Shown: positions 22,741-36,142, counted from the stretch's first letter. The stretch is 64,000 nucleotides of DNA from Acanthosoma haemorrhoidale (GCA_930367205.1 OV884009.1:86821189-86885188); one strand, 5' to 3'. Numbers and translations are program-made. The notes: generated by a model not told the origin, from the sequence alone.

Positions 22741-25599
22741 GTGGAGTCCCAGTTGCCCAAGCTTTACTTCTTTGCTTGATGCTAATCCGATAATCGTTGG
22801 GTAAAGCGACTGGACCGTTGACTCAATGAATCCAACAAGGCCAAGAACATGCCTGAGGAACATCTGAAAAAAAAACTGATAGCGCCGCTAAGTCGAGACA
22901 ACGGAGGAGACAGGAGAACCCGCAGCCCCGTCCACTAGATTGGTTGCGCATACGATTGATATAAACACGTGATATAAAGTAGCAATCCACCCTAATGAAG
23001 CTCCAACCAGTAGACGAGACGCTCTAAACGAGCCAACGGGCAATATACCCTCTCCCCTTATGGGAGTAGAGATCTACAAACACCGGAGGGTGTGTGATCG
23101 TTCCAAACGTTTGGTGCACTCAGAAAATTATCATACTCCAGGGAACATGTGACGAGCCATTAGACGAATACAAATTATACACACAACGAATATGTGTGCG
23201 ATCGATTATGGTTTCTGTGGGATTTGAAGATAGCAACTCCAGATTAGGTGACTTTTCAATCTCAATTCTTCCTGCAAGCAGATCTTAGAATCGTTTTAAT
23301 ATCAGGCGGAAGCCCTTGCAAAATATCATGCCAATTTGATATCATGTTAAAAATTATAGAAAAATAATTCTATTGTAAATATTTGATAACTAATTAATTA
23401 TATGACTGTAGTGGAATACCAAATAGCTTTTGCATTTATATCCTAGCTATTGTTAATTTTAGGTTTTTAACAGTAAGCAGGAAAGAGATGGAAATAAATT
23501 TGTATACTTTATTTTAAGATCAGATACCCCATGAGTATGGCCAATGTGGGATGTCTCCAAGTCACTAATGAGCAGCATAAAGAGCTATGGGAAAGGTTGG
23601 ATGATAAAGGAGAAAGAGAGCTTCTTGTATAGGACCATCGAACTGATTTCTTTAGGTCGCATCAGAGGTCTTATTTCTACTTCAGTCGTATGTCAGGTAG
23701 GCGTTTCCAAGTAGTCACTTTGACAAAGGGTCAAACGAAGTAAGGGTCTCCCTTGAACCAAGGGTCACTGTTAGGGCCCAACAAATATTTCAACATCTAG
23801 TAATACCCCAAACAAACAACAAAACTTGATGATAATTGTGCATTTTCCTTATACAAATTATAATTCAACTCACTGGAATCTCTATAGAAACAAAAAAAAA
23901 TGATAGTTTCTGATCTTATATTAACACAGTTATCAAAAATTCAGAACTTCAATTCGCAAATAGCCTCTGAGCTAATAATTCTGAATAAAATTCTTATAAG
24001 TTATAAAATCGAAACGAATTTTTTTTTACGTTAAATTGTTTTTATTTTTAATATCCGAATTTTAACTGGAAACAAATCAGCACATTTCAGGGTGTTTGGT
24101 ATTTTATCTGCAAATTTATGATCGACTTTACGTCCGCCTTCATAGAACACAAAGAAATACATATCTATGAATGGTACTGCTTGACTCTACCTGAGGTACA
24201 GGGGTAGGGTTTGTTTCTCAGGAGGTATTCGATGAACCGTGCAAGTTCTACCTGCAAATGTCTACATACGGGCAGACAGACAAAAGACAATCTGGCCTTT
24301 AATCATTTATACAGTGAGAAAAAAAGATCCTGGGATCTAACGGTGAAATAATGCAAAGTAAAGTATATTAACAAAGCTTTTAAAGTGCCGGTAAAATATG
24401 TAAACAAGTTCATTTTCTGCTTGAGCGATACTGACCGCCCACATAAAGTAATCCAATCGCGACATCTGCAAATTAAGTTTATTCCAACAGCCTTCGTAAG
24501 GGAATTGATAAATTTAAATACTTCCATTTAATCCAAGCCGTTTGTCGATCTTGTCCCAGTCCAGCAGGCTCGGAGGCCATATTGAATTCAAATTACATAG
24601 AAGCCGCATCTGGTTGGTGGCCAGACTAAAATGCATTTTCACTTATCTAGATTGAAAGCTCTGAAGGCCTGTTATGTCCCTAGCCCCCCTACAACGCCTC
24701 CCCTAGGTTAATTAAATGCGGTTCTATAATAGTTGAGAATGATTCAACAGTGCCAGTTTTATCATGTATTAGCTGCGCAATTCATCGACGTTAGCAGATT
24801 CTGACTTTGTTCAGTATGGTTGTAGCAATATTGCAATTATATAAAAGTAATCATTAGTGTATTTTATACATCACATCCAACAGTTACCAACAAATTTAAG
24901 TTCACAATAAATTAGAAACCTCTGGCAACACAATATGAATTTCCAACAATGATTTTAGCAACATCCGTCTCACAATTGATAGGTATGCTGTGCTATAGCA
25001 ACCATATGTAGTTGGGCAGCACCACTTTGTCAAATAATGTGTTTCTCTCTTTTCAGCCTCTTGCTTGTCTGTGTAGTATGATGTCGGCCAAAAGGGTTTC
25101 TGTAATAGTTTCTAGAGTCTAAACTAAACTAAAAATATGTTCGAGAACCTCCAGAATATATGTGCTCGATACCATCTCCCAAAAAACTATCTTCATGAAT
25201 GAGCAAGCTTTCTGATGAGTTCAATATCCTTTCCACCTGATATTGAGGTACTCACATGAGTTTCTTAAACTTTTGATAAATGATTATGACTTGGTATTTT
25301 TCGGTTTATTATGACAGTTCAAAGTTTTATCGGTTAAAAAAAAAAAATTATTGCGGCTACTAATAAATGGTTCGCCTGGATTTAAGGGGATTATAGAAGA
25401 GGTAATTGGATGGCCATTTTTTTTAGCATCAGTAGCTAAAGCATCTATACACCTACGCACCTATTCTAGCTCAAAATCTACAATATCTCCATTCGTTAAT
25501 GAAAAGTTCCCTTACGCCCTGTTCCCTAATGCATTTGTAACAATTAAAATAGCCTAGAAGCAATTCTACACAGGAAGTCTTTATAGTCTATTTCCGTAT
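22741..25599. other. No gene recognised
   Basis: The first ~150 bp may hold further Tc1 decay (up to about 22900). Beyond that, only AT-rich sequence with short unassigned open frames (23094-23288, 24303-24527, 25351-25557). Confidence 0.4.
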
Positions 25600-25654
25600 G
25601 GACACCATCCATTGGTGACGAAGAAGAAAGTGTTGAACAGCCGAGTTCGTACGC

Positions 25655-25745
25655 TAGTGAGCCGGGACCATCCGGGTGGATATCCGTGGATCAATAAGGC
25701 GTGGGTTCGGCTCCTGTCTAGCAATTGTGACAGGTCTCTAATAAA
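25655..25745 (+). mobile_element. Possible tRNA-like SINE head
   Basis: TAGTGAGCCGG (25655-25665) and GGTTCGGCTCC (25704-25714) resemble A and B boxes at near-tRNA spacing. There is no second copy in the window and no acceptor stem. Confidence 0.3.
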
Positions 25746-25862
25746 CAGATGATATCTCGACATAGCCACCCCACCCCGCAGGGGTTGGCTGTCCCCATCC
25801 TCCCCATCCCCCATGCTTCTTCGTATATGTGCAGACAACACCACCTTTCACCATCTGTTTTA

Positions 25863-25982
25863 CGGGTGGTCTGAAACGTTTCCGACCTAACAAAGCTTTT
25901 ATTTTAGTTTTAATTTCACTAGCTTTTATTTATTTTAATATCATCTTCATGTTGAGGTCGGAAACTTTTCAGACCACCTGTG
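25863..25982. mobile_element. Mariner-like MITE, 120 bp
   Basis: The terminal inverted repeats are GGGTGGTCTGAAACGTTTCC at the left and GGAAACTTTTCAGACCACC at the right. TA dinucleotides flank both ends (25861-25862 and 25983-25984), as expected from Tc1/mariner integration. The 60-70 bp interior has no coding capacity, so it must have been mobilised in trans. A half copy lies at 11363-11424. Confidence 0.8.
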
Positions 25983-25984
25983 TA

Positions 25985-26930
25985 TATGTCTAAAATATAT
26001 GTTTTATTCGGTTTTAATACTCTTTTATACTTAAATAATTTATATAATAAATTTATAGATAAAATTATTAGTTGAGCCATTGATCAGCAACCTTACCAAC
26101 ACCGATTATGAACTAGCTTTTTTAAATAAATGTAAACAAAATAAAGGATGAAAAAAGGGAGTTTTATTTGCATTTTCAACAATTAAAAAAAATGTAAATA
26201 ACGTAAATATGAACACAAAAAATCTTTAATTGGTTTCTGGCTTGGAATGACATTATATTTACTATTTCTATTGTCGTATCTCAAACTTTTTTTTTTGGAA
26301 AGTCTTTAAATTTATTTTTTAGCTAGCGTCTTAATATGTCCTCAGGCATGGGAAAAAAATGTAAAAACCTAAATCTTCATCTCGATTCTTTCTTTCATGT
26401 AATTACCTGTTTTTATTAACTTAACAAACATTTGTCATTGGTGAGTTCTTACTAAGCTTGTCAATAGAAAATGTAAATAAAGAGTTAAAAAGGACATGTT
26501 TTAAATTCTAATAAAACGAATTTTGTTTACAAAAAAATAGTTAAACTATGTTTTAAATTATCTTTAGATAATAAGGTGTTAATTTGAAATGAAAATTCAA
26601 TCATTTAGAAAATAACATCCTTTTTTAATATTTTTTATGAGAGAAAAACAATGTTTCAATTTTATTTATTTACTTTTTTTAATGTCATTAATTATTTGTA
26701 TGGATTCGCTTATATATGGCTTAAGATAATGAAAAGGCGTATTTTTAGAGTTTCTGTGGTGAATTGTGGTTCTAAGAGCTGAAGGTGGTTTTTGAAATGC
26801 GTTTTTACATCTCCAAGATTTTCGATGGTTAATTGATAACCGACTGTTCAATGTCGATAGAATCTGGACATTCGATTGTAAGTCACAATCAATAATCTGT
26901 CATCCCTACCAGGAGGTAAGGCCGTACGAC
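25985..26930. other. AT-rich, nothing recognised
   Basis: No supported feature was found. A minus-strand open frame at 26666-26851 is unassigned. Confidence 0.4.
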
Positions 26931-27065
26931 TAAAAGTTTCGATTTTTCCAACTCTGGACCCACCCTTCTGAGCCAGTAAACGTATCAGCCGAAGAACTCA
27001 GCTCCCTTACTTTTGCATTTAAGGCAATTCCCTTTTGTCCGTTCTTAGCTAAACCAAATCCATAT
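26931..27065 (-). pseudogene. Pogo/Tigger CENP-B-type DNA-binding fragment, copy A
   Basis: The minus-strand reading runs FGLAKNGQKGIALNAKVREL, then GWVQSWKNR. This matches the second helix-turn-helix of pogo/Tigger transposases, where GWxxRWKxRHxI is conserved. It is nearly the same sequence as 27355-27490. No DDE catalytic domain is present. Confidence 0.55.
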
Positions 27066-27268
27066 CGGATTAACAAATAGGTGTTTCTCACATTTTTTTT
27101 TTTACATAGAAAGTCTTTATTCCATGCTTCTTGGTTTACAGAATAATATATAACTTAAACAACTACATGGTCTTGAGCCGTCTTGTCGGTGAATGAGGTG
27201 AAGTCGGCTTTATTTTATTTTAGTTTTCGTAGGTTTTGTCGATATTATAAACTTGCTCCGGAAGCAAG

Positions 27269-27502
27269 TTATTTTCTATAGCAAGGTTGTTGTATCCCAA
27301 CAACGTTATGTGAATCCTTTTCGCCGGAAATTGAGAATTGTCGAATTCTATGACGATTTTTCCACCTCTGGACCCACCCTCCTGAGACAGTAAACGTATC
27401 AGCCGAAGAACTCAGCTCCCTTACTTTTGCATTTAAGGCGATTCCCTTTTGTCCGTTCTTAGCTAAACCGAATCCATACCGTGAAAAACAATTAATAATC
27501 AA
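27269..27502 (-). pseudogene. Pogo/Tigger CENP-B-type DNA-binding fragment, copy B
   Basis: A 77-residue minus-strand frame with GIALNAKVRELSSSADTF followed by GGWVQRWKNRHRI and SGEKDSHNV. This is the C-terminal half of a CENP-B/Tc5-type DNA-binding domain, as found in pogo-family transposases and their domesticated derivatives. The frame is better preserved than copy A, but the upstream helix-turn-helix and the downstream DDE domain were not found. The two copies lie about 420 bp apart in the same orientation and differ at only a few positions. This suggests a local duplication or two nested insertions. Confidence 0.6.
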
Positions 27503-29479
27503 TTGTGCATTTTATACACATAATTAATAATATTGTACAAGAGTCAAGTATTCACAGGGAAAGGAGAGGGTTTCTAATTAAACTAACATTGGCAGAGACT
27601 CCAAATGTAGATCACCATGAACAGTAGTGTATAAATTTCATTAACACCTTGCAGTTTTATACGCGATGTTTCAGAAAGATCTCCGACTCGTGATCGCAGA
27701 GACATCTCGTTATCAAAAGTCTTACTGTTAGAAGTATATTGCTCCTGATCGTCTATTGTTTCACCTTTAAGAAAACTAACACCGCTGTTTTAAGGGCTAC
27801 ACTGAATAAAAACGGTATACCTTAGCTATCTACGAACAGAAGTTAGTTAAGTGTCTTTCAGTTTCTAAAGAGTTGTTGTATAGGATAGATCCTCAAGGTT
27901 TTTTTTAGTAGGGTCTCATTTCCAATTAAGTCTACAGTGGTAGGCTGGAAACCTTATAAAACTAAATTATGGTCCATTCCAGGCGAGTTTATTGAACCTA
28001 AGCAGGCGAATAAATCTGTAATGAAGACAGAGCCCCTTTCTCAAAGGTATAACCAATTATCCTTAAATATATTCAATTTTAAATGAGTGGTTTCAGAATG
28101 AGTGCTATCCAACTTTGATCATTCATGCGATCTGGAAGTAGGATTTGAAGCTTTTTGGGGGATATGAAGTAACTCGATTAATAAAGTTCAATCGGCAGGA
28201 CATGCTACCTTATTTTATTTTCAATTCTAATAAAGGTATTATAGGATATAGGTTGATAACATCGGTTAATGAAACGAATGGTTAAACAGAACCACAATTC
28301 CCCAATAGTAGGTGAAATGTACCTTCCACCGAGCACGTGAATTTTGCTATCCTTTGGAAACTGGTAAACACGAAATTTGATACTGAAACATTCCCATAAC
28401 CCACATAGAAATAATTTATGAAAAGTTATTAAGTTTACCCCCCAAGGAAAGGGAGTAAAAAAGGAAATACAAAGTTGATCCACGCAAGAGAAATGACTGT
28501 TAATAAGCAATTTGTTAAATTCCCTACGCTTCATTCGTTAAATTTCCTATTTTATCTTTTTTAAACATAAAACTATTAATACATATTTTTAGCATATTTC
28601 AAATGAATGAATATATTTATTTTGTTAAAAAGTACTAGATGTTTGTTAAATTAACTAACAAAGATATCGAGAGAAATGCGTCTAGGCAAGTGGGTTTGAC
28701 ACTCATATAAAAATTTTGATTTAAATTTAACGACTTATCAGAGGCGATTATAACCCACTTTTATTGAGGCAGGTCTATTCTATTCTTTCCTTTCTAAAGA
28801 GAACGCCAGGTTGACATTCTTCACCTCTTTGTGACGTTTAGTCTCGTATTTCTGATTCCTTAGAGGGTTTGTTGTGCTGTAAACGTCCATTATAAGTAAA
28901 CGTTCCCGGAAACAAGTCAAGGGGACCCTGTAAATGAAACAAAAGGTTACGTTTGACTAAATTAAGGGCTGCTAATTCAATAAATTTCACGCACCCACAA
29001 ATAACCATTGCGTGTCGTCTTCTCGCGTGCCTTCCCACTCCACTCCGTGATGTAAGTGTAAAAGGATTTTCCATTCCTTAGCCATTCGACCACTAACCAT
29101 CACTAAGCTCCTCTTTAGTATAAAATTTAGCCCTGATGAACCCATACAAAATCCGAATCTAACACGTATCCGTCACGAAAAAAAATTAACAGTATGAAAG
29201 GTTTCGTTTGCGAAAGCGATTTCAACGATTTTTGGTAATTATAGGCCACTTATGCCACACCCCTAATTGCATATTATTATTCAGGATCTCCAAATCATTG
29301 CTTTGGTGCCCTATGTACTCAATATATTAATATAAACAAAAATTTGGCCAAAAGCATTGGAAAACACCTTATTTGAATTTAAAATTTCTGCAGATATTAT
29401 TTTCAGTTCAGGGGGGGGGGATAGAACATCGTTTTCAAAAGAGAATTTTCTTATGTAACCCATTTTAGTTGGTAATTTA
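27503..29479. other. No gene recognised
   Basis: AT-rich. Minus-strand open frames 28205-28534 and 28838-29074 show no family features. A G-run lies near 29411. Confidence 0.4.
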
Positions 29480-29790
29480 CACAACCACATTCCAACCTAA
29501 CTGGCCCTACGAAATAGAAGTCTAGGGGAGTGCCAGGCCTTCTAATATCCTTCACATCCAATCCTTGTAATTCAGAATCCTCCACAATAGCCAATGCTCC
29601 CTTCTAAGTATAAAACCGCACCCTTTACGCTTATCTCAACACCCTATTCATTCAACACCTATCAACTTCTATTCCAGCCTCCCTGGCTATCCTAATCCGT
29701 ATCCTAATGCTTTATTTCCCCCCATCTTATCCCCAGCAGTCAACAGCGATGCCTAAGGTGGACCTTGCGACCTCTTGAAAACCAACTACC
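29480..29790 (+). mobile_element. LINE family 2, degenerate copy
   Basis: It matches the reverse complement of 18655-18900 in order: CTACGAAATAGAAGTCTAGG, ATCCAATCC..TGTAATTCAGAATCCTCC, GGCTATCCTAATCCGTAT, CCCATCTTATCCCCAGCA and GCCTAAGGTGGACC. The translated remnant keeps SNILHIQSL..FRIL, the post-RT signature, but is full of stops. Confidence 0.7.
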
Positions 29791-31129
29791 ATTTTGATCT
29801 TATGACCTTGGTGTGATACTGTGTCAAGTGAATTGGTTATAGGTACAGAGCCTTTCCCCACAAAGAAACAAGTCCCTCATAAACTGAAGTCATAAGCTCT
29901 GCTTATTATACTTGTGTATTGATTGCTGTAAAAGTTTTTTTTTAATCACAAACAGAACAATAAAAAAAAATATGTATATGTATAAATATAAGCTTTTAGG
30001 AACTTCTTTATGAGCAATCAGCTCTCTTTGCTCGTTTGATATATCTCAAGTTATCACTGCTCACTGACTCGAGAGACAAAGGCTAAATACTATCAGAGGC
30101 ATGCCACATACGAATAAGAAACGGAGAGGAGTTACTTTGAAGATAATGTTGTTAATTAAAGGGAGGGCAGGGGCTGAGTGAGATACGTTGCTGACTGCAG
30201 CCCTTAAGTGCGCATTTCGAACGAGATATGGAGTGGGTAGCTGTCTGCCCTGGATGGGATATGTCTGCTGTGGATGACTTGCCAAAAGATAACACACCAA
30301 AGCCACAAAGCACTGACAGTAACTGAGATGATATTATAATATCTAAATATACTGGCTCGCGGTATGTGCCGGCACACTTTGCCAACACAAGTCTGCCCTT
30401 AAACCAGCATGCTTGTAGATCTTCTCAACCAAACCATCATGATATATCCATGCACAATGAGAGAGGCTTTAATTTCCAATGAGGTCGTCTTTGTTCTGAC
30501 TGTATGTATGCACGTGTGTTCTACGATTCCTGTCGTAAAAATGATCCAATCCCTTTTAATGGTGTGTTCGAATTCAGTAACGGCCAGATTACCGTGTGTA
30601 TGTTTTAAATAAGATACCAGGATAAACTAAGGTCTGATATATTTAATATCAACAACAATGAAAGAAAGGAGAAAATACAACAATAAAAAATACATTTAGA
30701 ACCTATGTTAAAAAGTGTTCTTTTATTCTTCCAAGCCAGGTTTTTTCAATACTTTTAGATTTGTATCTTTTTCAAAACCTAAAATCACTATCCTCTTTAG
30801 TTTTTGAAATGCAAAATCTATTAATTCAGAGATAGGTGTGGTTTAAATAATAAATAGAAGCATGTTTAGTATAAAATACCAAGTAAGTTTTTCATAATTA
30901 TTTAATAAATATTTAAGAAGACGGTGTCAAGTATATATATATACACTTAAACAATCATTAAAGAACATAATCTTGACCCGTAAAAAAAAAAATTACTAGG
31001 TTACTGCTCTTTAGATGTTATTAAGATACAACATTTTAGTGAAATATACCTTACACTATTTTAAGTTAAATCCATAGATCAAATAAAAAACTAAACGCGA
31101 AATTTTTATTATGTTTTAGAAATATTATT
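29791..31129. other. No gene recognised
   Basis: AT-rich with short unassigned open frames (30061-30388 on minus, 30409-30612 on plus). Confidence 0.4.
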
Positions 31130-32800
31130 ATATACAATGATAGAGGAAAAAGTCATCGATGAGACCAACTGGTCGCTGAACTTCGGAAGCTTCATTTCCG
31201 TGACATTCTTGAATACATTTTGGACCAGTCCCTCTTTAAACTGCACCAGAAATCTGCCATCATGTGCGTATCCTATCTTTCTTGGTAGCGGGCCTCCATA
31301 TCTTTAATATCCTGGTGAAATCTTTCACCTTGTTCCTCACTGGTGTCTCCTTAATTTTCAGAAAAACGATCTAAGTGGCTGTGTAAGTAGTGCACCTGAA
31401 TACTCTTGTTACGTCCAATAGATTTGATACTGTTAAGCATCTCGTTTACCATTTCAGTTTTGGGTTTGCCCAGAAAATTTCCAACGACTGCAACAAATGA
31501 AGTCCATGCTAAATCTCATTCATCGAATTTACGAAAGGCAGGATCCTTAATGAGTTTTCTTATTGGTGGGCCGTCAAATAGTACACTGGTGTAATTTTTT
31601 CCGTACTCAACAGAAGAAATTTTCCCCTATCTATGCAAAGCATGATCCGTTCTAATCTAGACCTTTCACAAACTGTTTTATAAGGCCCAGCTTTATATGA
31701 AGTGGAGGAAAAGAGATTATCTCTCGCTCAACTAAGGGCCGATAGTGACATTCTTTTCCCTAACCTCCATGTTTGGTCTCTTAGGCCACTTTTTTCTAAC
31801 CCAGTAGTGTGTTTTGTCACTGCTATCCCAGAGACACAAGAACCAAGGATATTTGGTGTTACTATTTTGCGATCTAAGAAGAAAGTTTACCATTTTTAAG
31901 TCCATAAAAATCACCCATCGATGTTCATGATGCTTAATATTCTCCAAGAACATAGATGTGGTGTTATATTCTTCTTTCATTTTCTTGTGGTGAGCAATTG
32001 GTATTAAACTATATCTATTCCCATTGTGTAGGACACATGTCAAACTTTGCTTTGAGCTGTCAATAAATAGGCGCCAACCATCTGGAAAATAGTCAGGAAG
32101 ACCCAATTTTTGTAGGAGTCCTCTAATTTCGTGTCTAAGATATAAGATTGTCTTCTTGAGAGAAGAAGGGTAGCGACCCTTTAAATAGTAATTTTGTTTC
32201 CTTGCTCCAGCAAAATTTTGTTCAAGCCAGTCATTCAGAAGCTTTTTTTGAAAGGTTTAGATCTCTGGCGAGGTCATTTAACTCATCCTGGTTGAGGAAT
32301 TGATGACATCCCTTTATAACCACTGTCACCTTCATTAGTATCATAAGAGTGATAAGAGGGACAACACTCCTCCTCACAAAGCTCTGGTAGCTGGTGAAAC
32401 GTTGGGATCGGCACTTCCTATGAATGAGGGGCCGGAAGTCTTTCAGAGACTACATCAGGATAAGTCCACTTGCTACGATTCATTCTAGTAACAATTACTA
32501 GCCAGAAATAGAAGTCATCGAAGTGGTTTTTGGGTTCTCTTCAAACCATCACTACGCCGAATTCCAGACTTTTTATTTTCCCGTTAGTCCACTGTCGCAA
32601 ATGTTCTGTACAAGTTTTACATGCCTGATGTCAAGCCTAGGTTTTATCTTGATCACCAAGCCCAACGGCAAAGTAGCCAAGTTAAGCTCGCTTTACAAAA
32701 CCACTATCAGTTTTTTTGTTTGGATTAATATGTATTCTCCATATATGTAGCAAAACACGTCATGATGATTCGCACAACTTCTTCTACTTGAACTCATTTT
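31130..32800 (-). pseudogene. Multiply broken copy of an arthropod multicopy protein family
   Basis: On the minus strand I can follow one protein through several frames. From N to C the blocks are HHDVFCYIYGEYI, GDQDKT, ACKTCTEHLRQW, GVVMVWREPKNH, QDELNDLARDLNLSKKA, YYLKGRYPSS, LGLPDYFPDGWRLFIDSSKQ, WVIFMDLKMVNFLL, LFPPLHIKLGLIKQF, GNFLGKPKTEMVNEML, EEQGERFHQDIKDMEARYQ and MMADFWCSLKRDW. I recall these blocks as colinear in a roughly 500-residue protein, usually annotated as uncharacterised, that is multicopy and often intronless in arthropods. At least four internal stops (for example where W or L codons are expected) and several frameshifts rule out function. The longest surviving frame is 32106-31732. 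The cellular role of the family is unknown to me. Its copy number suggests a transposon or processed-copy origin. Confidence 0.75.
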
Positions 32801-35800
32801 ATTTCCACTCAACAATTACAGTACGTTTTAGGTTAACTTCATTACGATTCTTTCCTTATCACAACTTCAACAACCTGCAAGAACTCACAAACCAACTCTA
32901 GTTGAAGCGTTGAAGGTCACTTAAGTTACCGGATGCTTACTCTATCTGGTGGATTTTCCTGGAACTAACTAAACACCATACTGACAATAGGGCAAATATA
33001 CAGGGACCAATTCTTGTATGTGTGATTTAGAACTGCACAAAATGGAGTTAGACCTACACGCATAAAAAAAAAAACACTAATCTAAATAAGTGAAACAGAT
33101 AGAGAAAAACTGATTTTATATTTAGATTCAGCGCCCCAAACATAGCTTAAATCAGTTCTAAAATCCTTGGCACCAAAAACTTTTTTTCTTGTAGGCCTGT
33201 GCTATTAATAAATTTATAGAAATGAGAAATGACACTTACAGGATTAAAACATGTTGATAAGTGGATAGGATTAATCCGATGTCGATAAAGGGATAAGTCC
33301 CACTCAGAAAGTAGAAGGGAGGCTATTTAATCCCCATTTAGGCACAAGTGAGGATTAATAGTCGTGAGCAAGCCATGACGAGAATTCTTCAACTCAAGTT
33401 GATTCCAATTAGCTCCACGTTTTAAGAACTTTCTGTCCCCTCGTTAATTCTCTCTTAATCCTCAATCATCCACCTAGACCTTTTTCTTTTCTTTTTATGC
33501 AATTTTCTGCAGCAAGGACCAATAACATAGAATTCCCATTGAGATAAGATAGGATATTTGAGTTGATCCGTCTTCATTTCATTAGTTAAACCATCTCTGT
33601 AACTACAAGTCGCCTTTTCAACAAACATTTAATATTGACAAAAACACAGATTAAAACCGGTAAGAAACGATTTATATAATTGGCTCTCAGAATTTTTTGG
33701 AATATATTTGTGGTATTATTTATAGCATCATTAGGTCAAATCGAATTAAAAGTCAATCATATTTTTAAAAAACCAATGAACTAAATGCAAATTAGATATT
33801 GGTATCAGGCCCTCAAATACATTGATTACATATCAAAATTATTTAAACCGGTATCTCTTTAAAGGGCTATAATCATGGCGTAGATATTTTGTCACCCGGG
33901 GTGATCCCCGATTCCGCCCTTTCTAAATTGATCAAAATTAATTATATACAATTACTGAACATAATTAAAACTATTTTTTTTTAACAGATTGTATACATAA
34001 TGATAAAATTTAAGCTCGTTTAATATTTATGTTTCTTGTTTTTTTATTAGAACAGCCTTTAATTGAACATTGTCAATCCTGCTTTTAAACTGCAACCATA
34101 AATATAAAAAGTTTGTATTAGGTATTACGTCTACTTTCCATAATGCAATAAATTTCTTGAAATAAGTAGTCCTTTCAAAAGTACTTTGTTTAGCAGTCTA
34201 ATTTTTACTACCAGATGTAAAAATCTTTATGTAGCCCACTTACAAATTTACGGTGCAGGTATCGACTTTATTAATAAAGTTTATAGTTATAAAAATAACG
34301 TGAATATGATAAAAGTCATAGCAATAATTATTGTCAAAGCAAACTATAGTCTAGAGAAAATTGCGCAGATGAGAAACAAAATCTAACTACTGAAATAAAC
34401 CTAAATTATTGCTAATGGGGTGTAGTACATTTACAAAGGACAACTGAGCACTGATTTCTAAAGGGTTGGCTTAAATAAAGGGAGGGCCTAGGGACCTGCC
34501 AACCCCCCCCCCCAAATGTGTTGAAATTTTTATAAATTCATCCAGTAACTTAATAAAATGTTGATAACTCATGCAAATATCTTCGTTTTCTTTACTCATT
34601 AATACACGATTGTTGGAGGAAGAATGAATTTTGTTGAAGTTTAGTTTGACAACCAAAGATTTAATTAATTTTGTTTTGCTTTGATTTAATTGGAAAAAAA
34701 TAAGATGATAATAAACTCAAATATATAACTAATAAAATTTAATTTGATTATGTTTTTTAATTTGTTCGATTGAAGTTTAACAAATTATAACTGGAAGAAG
34801 GGCTTGTTTACGTTCAAAGAGTAAAGTGTACAGACGCGTTGTTTATATTATCGCTTAGTCCGACTATCGTTACAATTAGTCAGTACACGTCTGGTTGTTG
34901 CCAAAGACAGCTCTATTCTGGGTGATATCGTCAAAGTAATTGTCCTTAATCCAAATTACATTAAACTTGAATGTAATTATTATTTTTGATCAACGGAGTG
35001 TTTTATCGAAACATTGTTTGTTTTTTTCGACCTTCAAACCTCCAAGAAAACCTCTCGACATTACGACTACGATCGTTTTATCACGACGAAGTGGCTACCA
35101 ACGCTGATTCACCTATAACTTGGATTGACGACCAAGGCACACAGACCTCATCTTAAGGCCGTAAAATTCATATAATTTCAACTATTTGACTAAAGGGATT
35201 AATAAGAAATTACTCCAATTTTATCGTGTAAATTTAATCTTTTACATGATTGAACCTAAATCTAAGTGAATATAAGAACAAGCTACGAACAATTATTATC
35301 TGTGAATTTTATAATTGTATATTATTCCATGGAAAACACTTATGATTATATTCATTTTATTTAACATTTAAGCTAAAAATTTAAAATCACCTTTTTACGC
35401 TTTAATCAATAAATTGGCCAGTTGACAAAAGAAACAATATTGTGTAATGTTTTAGATTAATGTCCCACCCACCACACTAGAACAGAATTATTGACTCAAA
35501 ACGAGTATTTACAAGAAATTTACGATGTTTACACCAAAATGAATGATAATGATATTAGTCATTTTTTTAATTTAAGGTACTTCTCTGATTGCGTAATTTG
35601 GACTTAATAAAAACCAAAGGTTAACAATAAGGAAAGAATAATAATTTTTAGTTTTCAATAATTTTTTTCTTCATGCTTAGGTTTAAGACATTTTTACATT
35701 GAACAATAGTGACAAAAAATAAATAAATATGCTTTATTTTAATATGTTCAGAAGAATCAAAATTTTATTTCATTATTAATTATTATTGTACAAATATGTT

Positions 35801-35956
35801 GAAGTGTGCGCCAATAAAATTCGGTAAAATTAATTTATTTTGTTTTTACTGGTTTCCTCGTTCCTTTGTTGATTTGAACATAATAATATTTTTAGATAGT
35901 GCGTTGCGAATACCCGACCTGAGAAAGTACTGCTGCACGCCACGTATATATATATA
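32801..35956. other. AT-rich stretch without a gene
   Basis: No supported coding, RNA or repeat feature was found. A C-run lies at about 34505-34514, and a TA-rich tract at 35945-35960 serves as the target of element 2. Confidence 0.45.
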
Positions 35957-35960
35957 TATA

Positions 35961-36142
35961 ACTTATGATAGACTGAAATCAGAGACTAAAAAGGGGAAGA
36001 GGTAATGACTGACACGAGAGCTAAGTTGAGAATGGCTTTATTTATATTCTGACATCTATATATACCTTAGTTAATACTCTGAGGGGATTAGCTGGGGAGT
36101 CTTACCTATGTTGTCTTCTCACAGTAGGCTCCCCAGTTAACT
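35961..36142 (-). repeat. 3' LTR of element 2
   Basis: 182 bp, in the minus orientation. It is a direct copy of 39996-40177 with one visible difference. It carries an AATAAA in the sense direction. Confidence 0.95.

Noticed and set aside
24240..24300. Repeat shared with 51.4 kb based on CAGACAAAxGAAAGAC-like strings
   Set aside because: Similarity is limited to a short simple motif and does not extend.
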